Counted from the stretch's first letter, positions 8,567-17,309 are shown. The stretch is DNA of 64,000 bases from Saccharospirillum sp043196875 (GCF_043196875.1 NZ_JBEBMX010000001.1:930001-994000); one strand, 5' to 3'. The notes: generated by a model not told the origin, from the letters alone. Numbers and translations: made by a program.

Positions 8567-10888
8567 ATGCCGTCCATTGAAAGCCGCATTGCCACCGAAC
8601 TTCAGGTTAACGAACGCCAGGTCAGTGCCGCCGTCGCGCTGCTCGATGAAGGCGCCACTGTGCCCTTTATCAGTCGTTACCGTAAGGAAGTCACCGGTGG
8701 TCTGGACGATACCCAGCTGCGCAGTCTGGAAGATCGATTGCGTTATTTGCGCGAATTGGAAGACCGGCGCGCCGCCATCCTGTCGAGCATCGACGAGCAA
8801 GGTAAGCTGACCGACGAGCTGGCCGGTGCCATCAAGGGCGCCGACACCAAGACCGAGCTGGAAGACCTTTACCTGCCCTACAAACCCAAGCGTCGCACCA
8901 AAGGTCAGATCGCTATCGAAGCGGGCTTGGAACCGCTGGCCGATGCGCTGTTTAACGATCCAACGCTGGACCCGCAGAGCGAAGCCGCAGCCTATGTCGA
9001 CGCAGACAAAGGTGTGGCCGATGTAAAAGCCGCGCTTGACGGCGCCCGCGCCATTTTGATGGAGCGCTTCGCCGAAGACGCGACGCTGATCGGCCAGTTG
9101 CGCGATTACCTCTGGCAGCACGGCGAAATGCGCGCGCGCCTGGTCGATGGCAAAGAGCACGAAGGCGCCAAGTTCCAGGATTATTTCGAACACGACGAAC
9201 TGATCAAAAAAGTACCCAGCCACCGGGCGCTGGCGATGTTCCGTGGACGCAACGAAGGTGTGCTGCAACTGTCTCTGGGTTTTCCCGGTGAAGAGCCGCG
9301 CGGCTCCAGCCAGGGTGAGGTGCTGGTAGCGGAACGTTTTGGCATCGAAGATAAAGGCCGGGCCGGCGATGCCTGGCTGGCCGAAGTCGTACGCTGGACC
9401 TGGCGCGTGAAATTGCTGACCCATATCGAGACCGACCTGTTTAACCGGGTGCGCGAAGACGCCGAACAGGCGGCGATCGATGTCTTTGCCAAAAACCTGA
9501 AAGACCTGCTGCTGGCCGCACCGGCAGGCCCCAAAGCGACCATCGGTCTGGACCCAGGTTTGCGCACTGGTGTGAAAGTGGCGGTGCTCGATGCCACTGG
9601 CAAGGTGATGGATCACGGCGCCATCTTCCCCAACCAGCCACAGAATAAAACGCGCGAATCGGCGCAGGTGCTGGCGGCTTTGTGTGCTAAATATCAGGTT
9701 GAACTGATCGCCATCGGTAATGGCACCGCCAGCCGTGAGACCGAGCGCTTTGTTAAAGACATGCTCAAAGACCATCCCGAGCTGAACGCTCAGGCGGTGA
9801 TGGTGAATGAGTCCGGTGCTTCGGTGTATTCGGCGTCGGAATTTGCCGCCAAGGAATTCCCCGATCTGGATGTGACCATACGCGGCGCCATTTCCATCGC
9901 CCGTCGCCTGCAGGACCCGCTGGCCGAACTGGTGAAGATCGATCCCAAATCCATCGGTGTCGGTCAGTACCAGCACGACGTTTCCCAGGTAGCGCTGGCA
10001 CGTCAGTTGGATGCGGTGGTTGAAGACTGTGTGAACGGCGTCGGTGTCGATCTGAATACGGCGTCGATTCCATTGCTGACCCGGGTGTCCGGTTTGAATG
10101 CGACCATCGCCGGTAACATCGTCGCCCATCGCGATGCGCACGGCGCCTTCCGCAGTCGTAAGGACCTGAAAGAAGTCAGCCGACTCGGCCCGAAAGCCTT
10201 TGAGCAGGCGGCGGGTTTCCTGAAGGTGATGAACGGTGATAACCCACTCGATGCCTCAGCGGTTCACCCGGAATCCTATCCGCTGGTGGAGCGCATTCTC
10301 AGCAGTGTGCGCAAGCAGGTGACCGATCTGATCGGCGACGCGGCTTTTCTGCGTGGCCTGAAAGCCGAGGACTACACCGACGAAACCTTCGGTGTGCCGA
10401 CCGTGGCCGATATCCTGCGCGAGTTGGAAAAACCCGGTCGTGACCCGCGCCCGGAATTTAAAACCGCCAGCTTCCAGGACGGTGTGGAAAAACTCTCCGA
10501 CCTGAAACTGAATATGGTCCTCGAAGGTGTGGTTACCAACGTCACCCACTTCGGTGCCTTTGTGGATGTGGGTGTGCATCAAGATGGCCTGGTGCATATC
10601 TCGGCAATGAGTCACAGCTTTATCAAGGATCCGTCGGCGCTGGTTAAGGCGGGTGACATCGTTAAGGTGAAGGTGATGGAAGTTGATGTGGCGCGCAAAC
10701 GCATCGCGTTGTCGATGCGCCTCGACGATGAAGCCGGTGCGCCCCAGCAGCAACGCTCTGACGGGGGTCGTCAATCGGCCGGTGGTCGTGGCGGGCAACC
10801 GCGCCGGCAACGCCAGCCCGAACCGCAACAAACCGCCCTGGGTGCCCAGTTGCAGCAAGCCCTGCAGAAAAAGGGTGGACGGCTCTGA
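8567..10888 (+). CDS. tex: Transcription accessory protein Tex (YhgF)
   Basis: A nucleic-acid-binding protein that modulates transcription and stress responses. From the ATG at 8567 (GGAAG just upstream) it is 773 aa, the same length as I recall for E. coli YhgF. Order of domains: N-terminal helical region, YqgF/RNase H-like domain (IGLDPGLRTGVKVAVLD), tandem helix-hairpin-helix (VDLNTASIPLLTRVSGL onward), and a C-terminal S1 RNA-binding domain (NVTHFGAFVDVGVHQDGLVH). The tail is rich in Gln and Arg. An in-frame ATG at 8528 has no supporting ribosome site. The gene is divergent from selD. Confidence 0.96.
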   Translation: MPSIESRIATELQVNERQVSAAVALLDEGATVPFISRYRKEVTGGLDDTQLRSLEDRLRYLRELEDRRAAILSSIDEQGKLTDELAGAIKGADTKTELEDLYLPYKPKRRTKGQIAIEAGLEPLADALFNDPTLDPQSEAAAYVDADKGVADVKAALDGARAILMERFAEDATLIGQLRDYLWQHGEMRARLVDGKEHEGAKFQDYFEHDELIKKVPSHRALAMFRGRNEGVLQLSLGFPGEEPRGSSQGEVLVAERFGIEDKGRAGDAWLAEVVRWTWRVKLLTHIETDLFNRVREDAEQAAIDVFAKNLKDLLLAAPAGPKATIGLDPGLRTGVKVAVLDATGKVMDHGAIFPNQPQNKTRESAQVLAALCAKYQVELIAIGNGTASRETERFVKDMLKDHPELNAQAVMVNESGASVYSASEFAAKEFPDLDVTIRGAISIARRLQDPLAELVKIDPKSIGVGQYQHDVSQVALARQLDAVVEDCVNGVGVDLNTASIPLLTRVSGLNATIAGNIVAHRDAHGAFRSRKDLKEVSRLGPKAFEQAAGFLKVMNGDNPLDASAVHPESYPLVERILSSVRKQVTDLIGDAAFLRGLKAEDYTDETFGVPTVADILRELEKPGRDPRPEFKTASFQDGVEKLSDLKLNMVLEGVVTNVTHFGAFVDVGVHQDGLVHISAMSHSFIKDPSALVKAGDIVKVKVMEVDVARKRIALSMRLDDEAGAPQQQRSDGGRQSAGGRGGQPRRQRQPEPQQTALGAQLQQALQKKGGRL

Positions 10889-10915
10889 TAGGCTGGTCCC
10901 GATAGGCAAATGCGG

Positions 10916-10956
10916 CAGTGGGCCGTGCTTGGAAAGTACGCATACCGGCCCCACTG
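10916..10956 (+). terminator. Stem-loop after tex
   Basis: CAGTGGGCCG (10916-10925) pairs with CGGCCCCACTG (10946-10956) with one bulged C and a 20-nt loop. It lies 27 bp past the tex stop, before gshA. There is no T-run, so it may be a weak or Rho-assisted terminator, or an mRNA 3'-end stabiliser. Confidence 0.35.
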
Positions 10957-11015
10957 ACGGCGAAGAATAATGGCCTGAGCAACCTTGCGAGCGGGCCCTG
11001 ACAGAGGAATTTCCC

Positions 11016-12569
11016 TTGCCTACCCTCACCCGCTTGGGTCAATTGGCTGATCTGAACCCGGCTTGGCTTAAGTTCAATCGCGGTATCGAGCGTGAAACCT
11101 TACGCGCCACCACGACTGGCGATATTGCCCAAACTCCGCATCCGGCCGGGCTGGGTTCGGCGCTGACGCATCCGTCGATTACTACCGATTACTCTGAAGC
11201 CCTGCTGGAATTTATCACCGGCGTGCACGATCAACCGGAGTCGGCCCTGACCGAACTGGGTCAGCTGCATCGCTATGCGCTGACTCAGTTAAAGGATGAG
11301 CAACTGTGGCCGGCATCCATGCCCACTCGTCTACCGGCTGAGACGCAGATTCCCATTGCTCAATACGGCAGCAGTCATATTGGTCGACTGAAAACCATTT
11401 ATCGCCATGGCCTGTGGCATCGCTATGGTCGTACCATGCAGACCATTGCCGGCGTGCATTACAACTGGTCAATGCCCACTGATTTCTGGGCCGACTGGGC
11501 ACAACGTTCAGGCTGGAACGGCTCACTGCAGGCCTTTATCAACCGCGAATATTTCAGTCTGATCCGTGGTTTCCGGCGCCATTCCTGGTTGTTGCTCTAT
11601 CTGTTCGGCGCGTCGCCGGCAGCCGATCGCAGCTTCTTGCCGAAGGGCAACCACGGCTTGGAAAGTCTGGGTGACGACACCCTCTTCGGGCGCTATGCCA
11701 CCAGCTTGCGGATGAGCGATCTGGGTTACTCCAATAGTGCCCAAAGCAGCCTTTATGTCTGTTTCAACAGCCTGGAAACCTACGCCGAAACTCTGTCCGA
11801 AGCGATTCATACGCCCTATGCGCCCTATGAAAAAATCGGTACCAAGGTCGATGGTGAGTACCGTCAGCTCAGCACCGCCATCCTGCAGATTGAAAACGAA
11901 TACTACAGCGACCTGCGTCCCAAGCGGGTGGCGCACAGTGGTGAAAAACCGATACATGCGTTGAACGAGCGTGGCGTTGAATACATCGAGGTGCGCTGTC
12001 TGGATGTCGATCCTTTCGCACCTTATGGCATCGATGTTGAACGCATGCGCTTTGTCGATCTGTTCCTGTTCTGGTGTCTGGTGCAGGACAATTCACTGAT
12101 CCAGCGCGAAGACTGTTTCCGGCTGCGTGAAAACAACCAGCGCGTTGCGGCGGCTGGCCGCGATCCGAAGCTGGAACTGGTGTTCAACGGCAAGGCGGTG
12201 GGTCTGCGTGAGCAGGGTCAGCGCGTGCTCGATTCCCTGGCAACTCTGGCCGTTGAACTCGATGCTATAGCGCCGGGCTCGGGTTATGCCGCCGCCGTGG
12301 AAGCCCAACGTGCCAAGATGGTGGATGTCGACTTAACACCGTCGGCACGGTTTCTGGCTCAGGTGCGCGAGGCGGGTTCTTACCGCCAGGCCAGTATGGA
12401 TCTGGCGGGCATCCATGGTAACTGCTGCAAGGACGATCCCAATGATCAAGCCATCTTTGCAGCCCTGCACGACGCCGCGACAACCAGCCTGGCGACACAG
12501 CAGCAAATGGAAGCGGCAGACAGCGGTGAAGATTTCGACGCTTTTTTAAGTCTATATCTGCGTCAATAG
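11016..12569 (+). CDS. gshA: Glutamate-cysteine ligase
   Basis: Catalyses the first and rate-limiting step of glutathione synthesis, joining glutamate and cysteine with ATP. The 517-aa protein matches the proteobacterial GshA type in length. The N-terminal FNRGIERETLR motif is the Glu/ATP-Mg binding signature; TDYSEALLEFITG and YIEVRCLDVDPFAPYGI are further conserved blocks. The start codon is TTG at 11016 with AGAGGA at 11003-11008, so expression may be held down at translation. gshB is not in the window. Confidence 0.96.
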   Translation: MPTLTRLGQLADLNPAWLKFNRGIERETLRATTTGDIAQTPHPAGLGSALTHPSITTDYSEALLEFITGVHDQPESALTELGQLHRYALTQLKDEQLWPASMPTRLPAETQIPIAQYGSSHIGRLKTIYRHGLWHRYGRTMQTIAGVHYNWSMPTDFWADWAQRSGWNGSLQAFINREYFSLIRGFRRHSWLLLYLFGASPAADRSFLPKGNHGLESLGDDTLFGRYATSLRMSDLGYSNSAQSSLYVCFNSLETYAETLSEAIHTPYAPYEKIGTKVDGEYRQLSTAILQIENEYYSDLRPKRVAHSGEKPIHALNERGVEYIEVRCLDVDPFAPYGIDVERMRFVDLFLFWCLVQDNSLIQREDCFRLRENNQRVAAAGRDPKLELVFNGKAVGLREQGQRVLDSLATLAVELDAIAPGSGYAAAVEAQRAKMVDVDLTPSARFLAQVREAGSYRQASMDLAGIHGNCCKDDPNDQAIFAALHDAATTSLATQQQMEAADSGEDFDAFLSLYLRQ

Positions 12570-12621
12570 GCCGGATTCAGCGTCGAAAGTGCTTACATAA
12601 GAACGGTCTTGCGCGGTAGTA

Positions 12622-12650
12622 TTGTGAACTTCATCACTATTTCGTATTGG
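12622..12650 (+). promoter_or_regulatory. Possible sigma-70 promoter of rmf
   Basis: TTGTGA (12622-12627) and TATTGG (12645-12650) are spaced by exactly 17 bp, about 75 bp upstream of the rmf start. The -10 box is a weak match. Confidence 0.3.
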
Positions 12651-12725
12651 CCGTTCGGTGCAATTTAGAGCGGTTAACGCCAAGTCACCGCTCATCGCGC
12701 CTAAGACGCACAGAGGTTTAGCACC

Positions 12726-12938
12726 GTGGAGCGCACGCATTGGACGCTGGACAGCCTCAATAAAGCCTACCAACAGGGCTATTTGGTGGGTTTGACCGGT
12801 CGTGGCGCGGAAGACTGCTGCTATCAGATTGATGTGTTGGTGGCGGCGTGGGAATCCGGCTGGGATGATGGCTTTGAACAGTATCAGCGCCAGCAGGAAA
12901 GTCACTCGCGCGAAGCAAACTCCCCTCGCACTGCCTGA
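12726..12938 (+). CDS. rmf: Ribosome modulation factor
   Basis: A small protein that drives 70S ribosomes into inactive 100S dimers in stationary phase or under slow growth. The 70-aa sequence has the family core AYQQGYLVGLTGRG...CCYQ followed by a Trp-Gly-rich WESGWDDGFE block, matching E. coli Rmf (GYQAGIAGRS...CPYQ...WLGGWREA). It starts with GTG, with AGAGG about 10 nt upstream. The acidic/Gln-rich C-terminal extension makes it longer than the 55-aa E. coli protein. Confidence 0.9.
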   Translation: MERTHWTLDSLNKAYQQGYLVGLTGRGAEDCCYQIDVLVAAWESGWDDGFEQYQRQQESHSREANSPRTA

Positions 12939-12964
12939 TTAAACGCTTGGCGTTGCTGCTTGGC

Positions 12965-13020
12965 CCTGCACTCTTAGCCCTGAACTCTTATCCCTGAACC
13001 CTTAGCCTTGTACTCTTATC
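12965..13020. repeat. 14-bp tandem repeat, four copies
   Basis: Four head-to-tail 14-mers related to CCTGAACTCTTATC occupy 12965-12978, 12979-12992, 12993-13006 and 13007-13020, and a partial fifth starts at 13021. The array includes the stop codon of the FliL-like gene on the minus strand, so it is probably a slippage product at that gene's 3' end. Confidence 0.8.
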
Positions 13021-13444
13021 CCTGAACGACGATGGACGTGAACAGCACCTTGCGAATCATGGCTTCGCCCACTTCGCGTTCCATGACTTCGCGCAAGCGA
13101 TCCAGCAAACGTTCCCGAATTAATTCCCGCCCTTCGATACTGCGCAAAGTGCTCTCTTCTTCGCGGGCGAATTGCATAATGACGGCGTGTCGAATGGAGT
13201 CCGAGTGAGCGTTCACTTCCAAGGCCGCATTATTGTCATCCACTTCCAGCGTGACCGATAACTGCACGTATTTCAGTCGATCACCCTGGCCGTAGTTCAA
13301 GGTGAATTCCGGCTCTAGCGCCACGTAGTTTGGGCCCAGCGGTTCTTCTTCGGCAGAAGCGGTCAGGCTGACAGTCGATAGCAGCACAATCAGGCTGCCC
13401 AGAATAGCTGCGCAGTAACGACGGTAAATGGGCTGAGCGGTCAT
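13016..13444 (-). CDS. FliL-like exported protein
   Basis: A 142-aa protein with an N-terminal hydrophobic segment (residues 11-28) ending SLTASA, which looks like a cleavable signal peptide. The mature part matches the FliL periplasmic domain: LEPEFTLNYG, a hydrophobic strand (LKYVQLSVTLEV), RHAVIMQFAREE, and a charged helix RELIRERLLDRLREVMERE. FliL normally sits at the stator ring of the flagellar motor. No flagellar operon is here, so this is probably a paralogue acting elsewhere in the envelope. Its stop codon falls inside a 14-bp tandem repeat. It is divergent from rsd. Confidence 0.75.
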   Translation of the reverse strand: MTAQPIYRRYCAAILGSLIVLLSTVSLTASAEEEPLGPNYVALEPEFTLNYGQGDRLKYVQLSVTLEVDDNNAALEVNAHSDSIRHAVIMQFAREEESTLRSIEGRELIRERLLDRLREVMEREVGEAMIRKVLFTSIVVQG

Positions 13445-13560
13445 CTCGGCAACGCCTCCTGAAACGATGTGAACGGGCTACATCCTGGCCGGTCAATAGC
13501 CATCAGTCCAGTCATTCTAGCCGCCACATCGCCGGCTGCCCACTGGGTTATAGGGGGCAG

Positions 13561-13589
13561 TTGTCGGGTGTGGGTGGCTGACCTATAGT
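13561..13589 (+). promoter_or_regulatory. Sigma-70 promoter of rsd/algQ
   Basis: TTGTCG (13561-13566), a 17-bp spacer and TATAGT (13584-13589). This would start transcription near 13596 and give a leader of about 67 nt before the rsd ATG. Confidence 0.5.
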
Positions 13590-13662
13590 GAGTCTCCCAG
13601 GGAGCAAACCTAATAATGAACGGCCGGGTTACCCTGTTGAACTTCTTACCGTGGGAATCGCT

Positions 13663-14127
13663 ATGCTCGAAGATTGCAAAACAGCCCATGAACGTTGGGG
13701 TGGCACGCACGAAATGATCGACCGTTGGCTGGAGAACCGCAAACGGACTCTGGTTGCTTATTTCAAGCTGAAGAAAGACATCGCCGCCGATCAGCAGGCC
13801 GAGCCGCTGCAGGATTTTTGCGAAACACTGATGGATTATGTTTCGGCCGGACATTTCGAAGTCTACGAACAACTGATTCGGGAAGCCCGTGAATTTGATG
13901 ACGGCGGTCTGGATTTGGCACACAAGCTGTACCCCGCACTGGAAACCACCACCGAATTTATCCTCTATTTCAACGACAAGTACGACACCGCCGAACAATG
14001 CGCACTCCATGCCGAGGAACTGCCAGCTGACCTGTCCAAACTGGGTGAGCAGATGACCGAGCGCTTTGAGTTGGAAGATCGGTTGATCGAACGACTGCAC
14101 AACATTCATCGTGGGCAAGTCGCCTGA
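13663..14127 (+). CDS. algQ: Rsd/AlgQ family anti-sigma-70 regulator
   Basis: Rsd-type proteins bind region 4 of sigma-70 and favour alternative sigma factors in stationary phase; in pseudomonads AlgQ affects alginate and siderophore genes. From the ATG at 13663 the protein is 154 aa. Family blocks visible are MIDRWLENRKRTLVAYFKL, LQDFCETLMDYVSAGHFEVY and ERFELEDRLIERLH, aligning with E. coli Rsd (VDRWLHVRKHLLVAYYNL; DFCQSLVDYLSAGHFSIYE). An upstream in-frame start at 13588 would overlap the predicted promoter. Proximity to an AlgP-like gene matches the Pseudomonas arrangement. Confidence 0.92.
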   Translation: MLEDCKTAHERWGGTHEMIDRWLENRKRTLVAYFKLKKDIAADQQAEPLQDFCETLMDYVSAGHFEVYEQLIREAREFDDGGLDLAHKLYPALETTTEFILYFNDKYDTAEQCALHAEELPADLSKLGEQMTERFELEDRLIERLHNIHRGQVA

Positions 14128-14176
14128 GTGCGCTGGTGATGATGACCTGCGCCGGCCCGTTGTTCGCGTTATCGCT

Positions 14177-15142
14177 ATGATGCCCCCGGTGCTGTTTTCC
14201 CTATGGCGATGGTCTTGCATCAGTCTGATGGCCAGCGTGTTAGCCGGTTGCTGGTATTCGGTGCCAGAACAGCGCTGGGAGGTGGCTACGCAGGGCGCCT
14301 ACAGCGGCGGGCTCAGCGCTGATGGTAATCGTCTGGTAGTGGGCTCCATTCATCAGGGCGGCAGCTACTGGACAACCCGACCACCGGCGCGTCAGTACGA
14401 CTGGAATCATCAGCCCGGCAGCTACAGCGAAATCCTCTACAGTCAGTTCTCCAGCAATGGCCTGGTCGCACTGACCGCTGACTATTACAACCTGGTGACC
14501 TGGGACACCAGCAACGGCGAGTCACTGTCTTTCTGGACGGCGCCCGCGCGGATTGAAGCGGTCGATTTATCCGCTGATGGTCGTTTTGCCTTACTGGGAT
14601 TAAATAACAACAAAGCCGTATTATTCGACACCGTTAATGGCGGCGTATTGCGCGAGTTTTTGCACGATGGTCCGGTACTGTCGGTATCGCTGACGGCGGA
14701 CGCCAGCCGCGCCTTGACCGGCTCGGAAGACCTCACTGCAAGGCTCTGGGATGTCCGCGACAATGCTTTGATCCAGCGCTTTGACCTGCCCAATCAGGTC
14801 ACCTTAGTAAAACTCAGCAGCGATGGGCGGCTGGCGTTACTGGCTCCGGCCAGCGAAATATCCTCGGTCTGGAATCTGGCTAGCCGGCGTAAGGTGGCCG
14901 ATCTGCCCACCGATCAGCATCGTTTATACAGCGCTCGATTTATCGGCCAAAACCAACTCTTATTGGGCACGACGCATCGTGAAATTCTGCAATACGATTT
15001 GAACAGCGGTGAGCGTCAGGCTGTTTGGAGAATCGGTTCTTTTTGGCAAAATGCGTTCCGCAGTGCGACAGTACTTGATATGACATGGCAGAATGACCGA
15101 CTATTGGTGTTAGGTTCGGATGGATATCTGTATGCGTTCTAA
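14177..15142 (+). CDS. WD40-like repeat lipoprotein
   Basis: A roughly 321-aa predicted lipoprotein. The signal peptide ends in a lipobox (VLAGC), so the mature Cys should be acylated and the protein membrane-anchored. The rest is a beta-propeller of WD40 type: repeated blocks such as VDLSADGRFALLGLNNNKAV, VSLTADASRALTGSEDLTAR and LWDVRDNALIQRF. Propellers of this kind serve as protein-binding platforms; the partner is unknown. The ATG at 14177 (or 14180) is chosen because an earlier one at 14111 would overlap rsd and block the signal peptide. The ribosome site is weak. Confidence 0.8.
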   Translation: MMPPVLFSLWRWSCISLMASVLAGCWYSVPEQRWEVATQGAYSGGLSADGNRLVVGSIHQGGSYWTTRPPARQYDWNHQPGSYSEILYSQFSSNGLVALTADYYNLVTWDTSNGESLSFWTAPARIEAVDLSADGRFALLGLNNNKAVLFDTVNGGVLREFLHDGPVLSVSLTADASRALTGSEDLTARLWDVRDNALIQRFDLPNQVTLVKLSSDGRLALLAPASEISSVWNLASRRKVADLPTDQHRLYSARFIGQNQLLLGTTHREILQYDLNSGERQAVWRIGSFWQNAFRSATVLDMTWQNDRLLVLGSDGYLYAF

Positions 15143-15162
15143 ATTGGATTTAGGCCAACAAT

Positions 15163-15192
15163 GGTCAAAAACCATGGGGTCAAAAACCATGG
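15163..15192. repeat. Perfect 15-bp tandem duplication upstream of parA-like gene
   Basis: GGTCAAAAACCATGG occurs twice back to back (15163-15177, 15178-15192). Each copy can pair internally (ATGGT with ACCAT). It lies 67 bp before the ParA-like start and could be a protein-binding site or a simple duplication. Confidence 0.75.
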
Positions 15193-15258
15193 TCGCTTTG
15201 CGTCAGTTAATGACCATTGCAAAGCACAATAACCAGGGAGTTAGTAGGGGTCTGATGA

Positions 15259-15999
15259 ATGTCTGCTGATCCTTCAGAAAATCCGGAAAATACCGAAAAC
15301 GCTGAGGCGCAATCGCCCAGCGCTCGTGTTATTTCTGCGCCGCAGCCGGTACGAATTCTGGTCGCCAACGCGAAAGGCGGCAGCGGTAAAACCACTGTTG
15401 CGACCAACCTGGCCAGTCTCTTTGCCAGCCGCAACGAAACCGCCGTGTTGATCGATTATGATCCCCAGGCTTCGTCAACCCAATGGTTGCAGTCGCGCCA
15501 GGCGGACCAGCGTTATATTCATGGTGTTGCCGCGTTCCGCCGCGCCGCCACCCAGATCACCCGATCCTGGCATCTGCGCAACATGCCGGCAGATACCTCC
15601 AAAGTTATTATCGATACGCCTTCTGGTTTGACCGGTTCCTTGCTGAATGAACTGGTCCGCGAATGCGATGTGGTGTTGATCCCGGTAACACCGTCGCCAA
15701 TTGATATCCGTGCTACCACCGTTTTCATTAAAGATTTGTTGTTGTGCCCGGCGTATCGTTCTTCGCCGCGCCGTGTTGCGGTATTGGCTAACCGGGCTCG
15801 TAAAAACACCCTGGTGTATTCCAAGCTGGAGCTGTTTTTACGCAGCTTAAAAATTCCTTTTATTGCCACCTTCCGCGATACCCAGTTTTATGTACGGGCA
15901 TCGGAATACGGCATGGGTTTGTACGACCTGGATAATGCCCAGCAAGCAGACTTAACTGACTGGCAGCAGTTAATCGACTGGATTGATCAAGATAAATAA
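15259..15999 (+). CDS. ParA/MinD-family ATPase
   Basis: A 246-aa deviant Walker ATPase. ILVANAKGGSGKTTVATNLA is the ParA signature P-loop (KGGxGKT, with the second signature Lys), VLIDYDPQASSTQWL is the Walker A' Asp block, and VIIDTPSGL is Walker B. A Ser/Pro/Glu/Asn-rich 25-residue N-terminal extension precedes the ATPase fold. No parB or parS-like site is adjacent, so this is an orphan that may position another cargo rather than the chromosome. It lies between the WD40 lipoprotein and an AlgP-like DNA-binding protein. Confidence 0.88.
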   Translation: MSADPSENPENTENAEAQSPSARVISAPQPVRILVANAKGGSGKTTVATNLASLFASRNETAVLIDYDPQASSTQWLQSRQADQRYIHGVAAFRRAATQITRSWHLRNMPADTSKVIIDTPSGLTGSLLNELVRECDVVLIPVTPSPIDIRATTVFIKDLLLCPAYRSSPRRVAVLANRARKNTLVYSKLELFLRSLKIPFIATFRDTQFYVRASEYGMGLYDLDNAQQADLTDWQQLIDWIDQDK

Positions 16000-16144
16000 C
16001 CATCGGATCGAGAAGTGAGTTACTGCTCAGTAAAAGGCCCGCTAAAAGAGGTCAGCAAATACATCGAGCGGAAATATCGGAAATAGTCGAATAAAAACGC
16101 AATAATGTTGTCGAATTCAATGTCCTGGCTTGAATTTTTATAAC

Positions 16145-16165
16145 GCCCTGACAATAGTACAGGGC
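16145..16165 (+). promoter_or_regulatory. Hairpin in leader of algP-like gene
   Basis: GCCCTG (16145-16150) and CAGGGC (16160-16165) form a 6-bp stem with a 9-nt loop in the leader just before the ribosome site (GAGAGGAAAG). A TATAAC at 16139-16144 could be a -10 box, though the -35 match (TTCAAT, 16116-16121) is poor. The role is unknown. Confidence 0.25.
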
Positions 16166-16193
16166 ACTGGGGATTAAATGAGAGGAAAGACTC

Positions 16194-17300
16194 ATGGCCG
16201 CCGCAAAAAAGAAGACTACTGCCCGTAAGACCACTGCCAAACGCAAAGCAGCACCTAAGCGTAAGGCAGCAGCAAAATCCATACTGAGTTCACCGGTTGA
16301 GTTGCTCAAAACTGAACTGGGAAAATTGCAAACCGAATTGGAAAAAGCGCGCGGCAAAGCCGTTTCTGAATCAGAGAAGCTGCGCGATCAATTGAAGAAA
16401 AAACTGGATACCGCCAAGAAGCAGATGGCAACAGCGCAAGCCAAGCGCAAAGCCGCTGCCGCCCGCGCTAAAGCCAGTGCTACTAAAACGGCGCAAAACC
16501 AACTGCAGAAAGCTGATGCGACCTTGGCGTCAAGCAAGGCTGTGGTTGAAGACCTGAAACTGGAATTCGAGATCGCCAAAGACAACTTGTCCGCTGCACT
16601 GGCAGAGAAAAAGTCGGCTGATGCGGTGAACAAGGCGGTTGAAAAGGCGCGTCAGGCTGCCGAGAAAAAACAGGCGGCTCAGGCCAAGAAAGCCGAAGCC
16701 AAAGCCAGTAAGAAAAGCGCTGCCAAGGCTAAGAAAACAGCCGTAAAACAAGCGGCTGCCGCTAAAAAGACCGCTGCCAAAAAAACCACCGCCAAGAAGT
16801 CGACTGCCAAAAAAGCGGCGACCAAAAAAACGGCGGCGAAGAAGACCACCGCTAAAAAGACGGCAGCCAAGAAGACGACCGCTAAGAAAACCGCTGCCAA
16901 GAAAACCACGGCTAAGAAGTCGGTAGCGGCGAAGAAGACCACGGCTAAGAAAGCTGCGGCTAAAAAAGCAGCACCGAAGAAAACCGCTGCTAAGAAATCA
17001 GCCGCAAAGAAGACGCCGGCTAAAAAAGCGGCGGCACCGAAGAAAGCTCCGGTGAAGCAGCCTGCAGCCCCGGCCAGCACCGCTAAACCAGCGACCCCTG
17101 CACCGGCGGCGCCAAAACCGACACAGCCAACGCCTAGCCCGGCGCCAGCTGCAACCAGCACGCCGAAGCCGGAAGCGCCCAAGCCCGCAGAGCCTAAGCG
17201 TGAAGAAACGCCGGCCAAACCGGCGGAGAATAAGCCGCTGGTGAATACTGTGCCATCGGGTGACGGTCGCAGCCTGTTCGATCCGAAAAAAGACGCCTAA
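16194..17300 (+). CDS. algP: AlgP/histone H1-like Lys-Ala-rich DNA-binding protein
   Basis: A 368-aa highly basic protein expected to bind and compact DNA. Residues 1-30 are Lys/Arg/Ala-rich. Residues 30-165 look like a long coiled coil (LLKTELGKLQTELEKARGK and following). Residues 165-290 are dense KKTAAKKTTAKK-type repeats as in eukaryotic H1 tails, and the end is Pro/Ala-rich. In P. aeruginosa AlgP has the same H1-like tail and lies near algQ. A good ribosome site (GAGAGGAAAG) precedes the ATG. The repeated tract is prone to length change, so strain variation is likely. Confidence 0.8.
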   Translation: MAAAKKKTTARKTTAKRKAAPKRKAAAKSILSSPVELLKTELGKLQTELEKARGKAVSESEKLRDQLKKKLDTAKKQMATAQAKRKAAAARAKASATKTAQNQLQKADATLASSKAVVEDLKLEFEIAKDNLSAALAEKKSADAVNKAVEKARQAAEKKQAAQAKKAEAKASKKSAAKAKKTAVKQAAAAKKTAAKKTTAKKSTAKKAATKKTAAKKTTAKKTAAKKTTAKKTAAKKTTAKKSVAAKKTTAKKAAAKKAAPKKTAAKKSAAKKTPAKKAAAPKKAPVKQPAAPASTAKPATPAPAAPKPTQPTPSPAPAATSTPKPEAPKPAEPKREETPAKPAENKPLVNTVPSGDGRSLFDPKKDA

Positions 17301-17309
17301 CTCAGTGCT

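Noticed and set aside
8540..10141. Long 533-codon frame on the minus strand opposite tex
   Set aside because: It has no family features or ribosome site; it mirrors the GC-rich third positions of tex, which is unmistakable on the plus strand.
16740..17060. Dense short repeats resembling a CRISPR-like or satellite array
   Set aside because: They are codons for Lys/Ala/Thr repeats in the AlgP-like tail, with no spacer structure and a clear open frame.
16679..17218. Minus-strand frame rich in Phe/Ala/Val opposite algP, looking like a membrane protein
   Set aside because: It is the antisense of Lys/Ala codons, so the hydrophobicity is an artefact.
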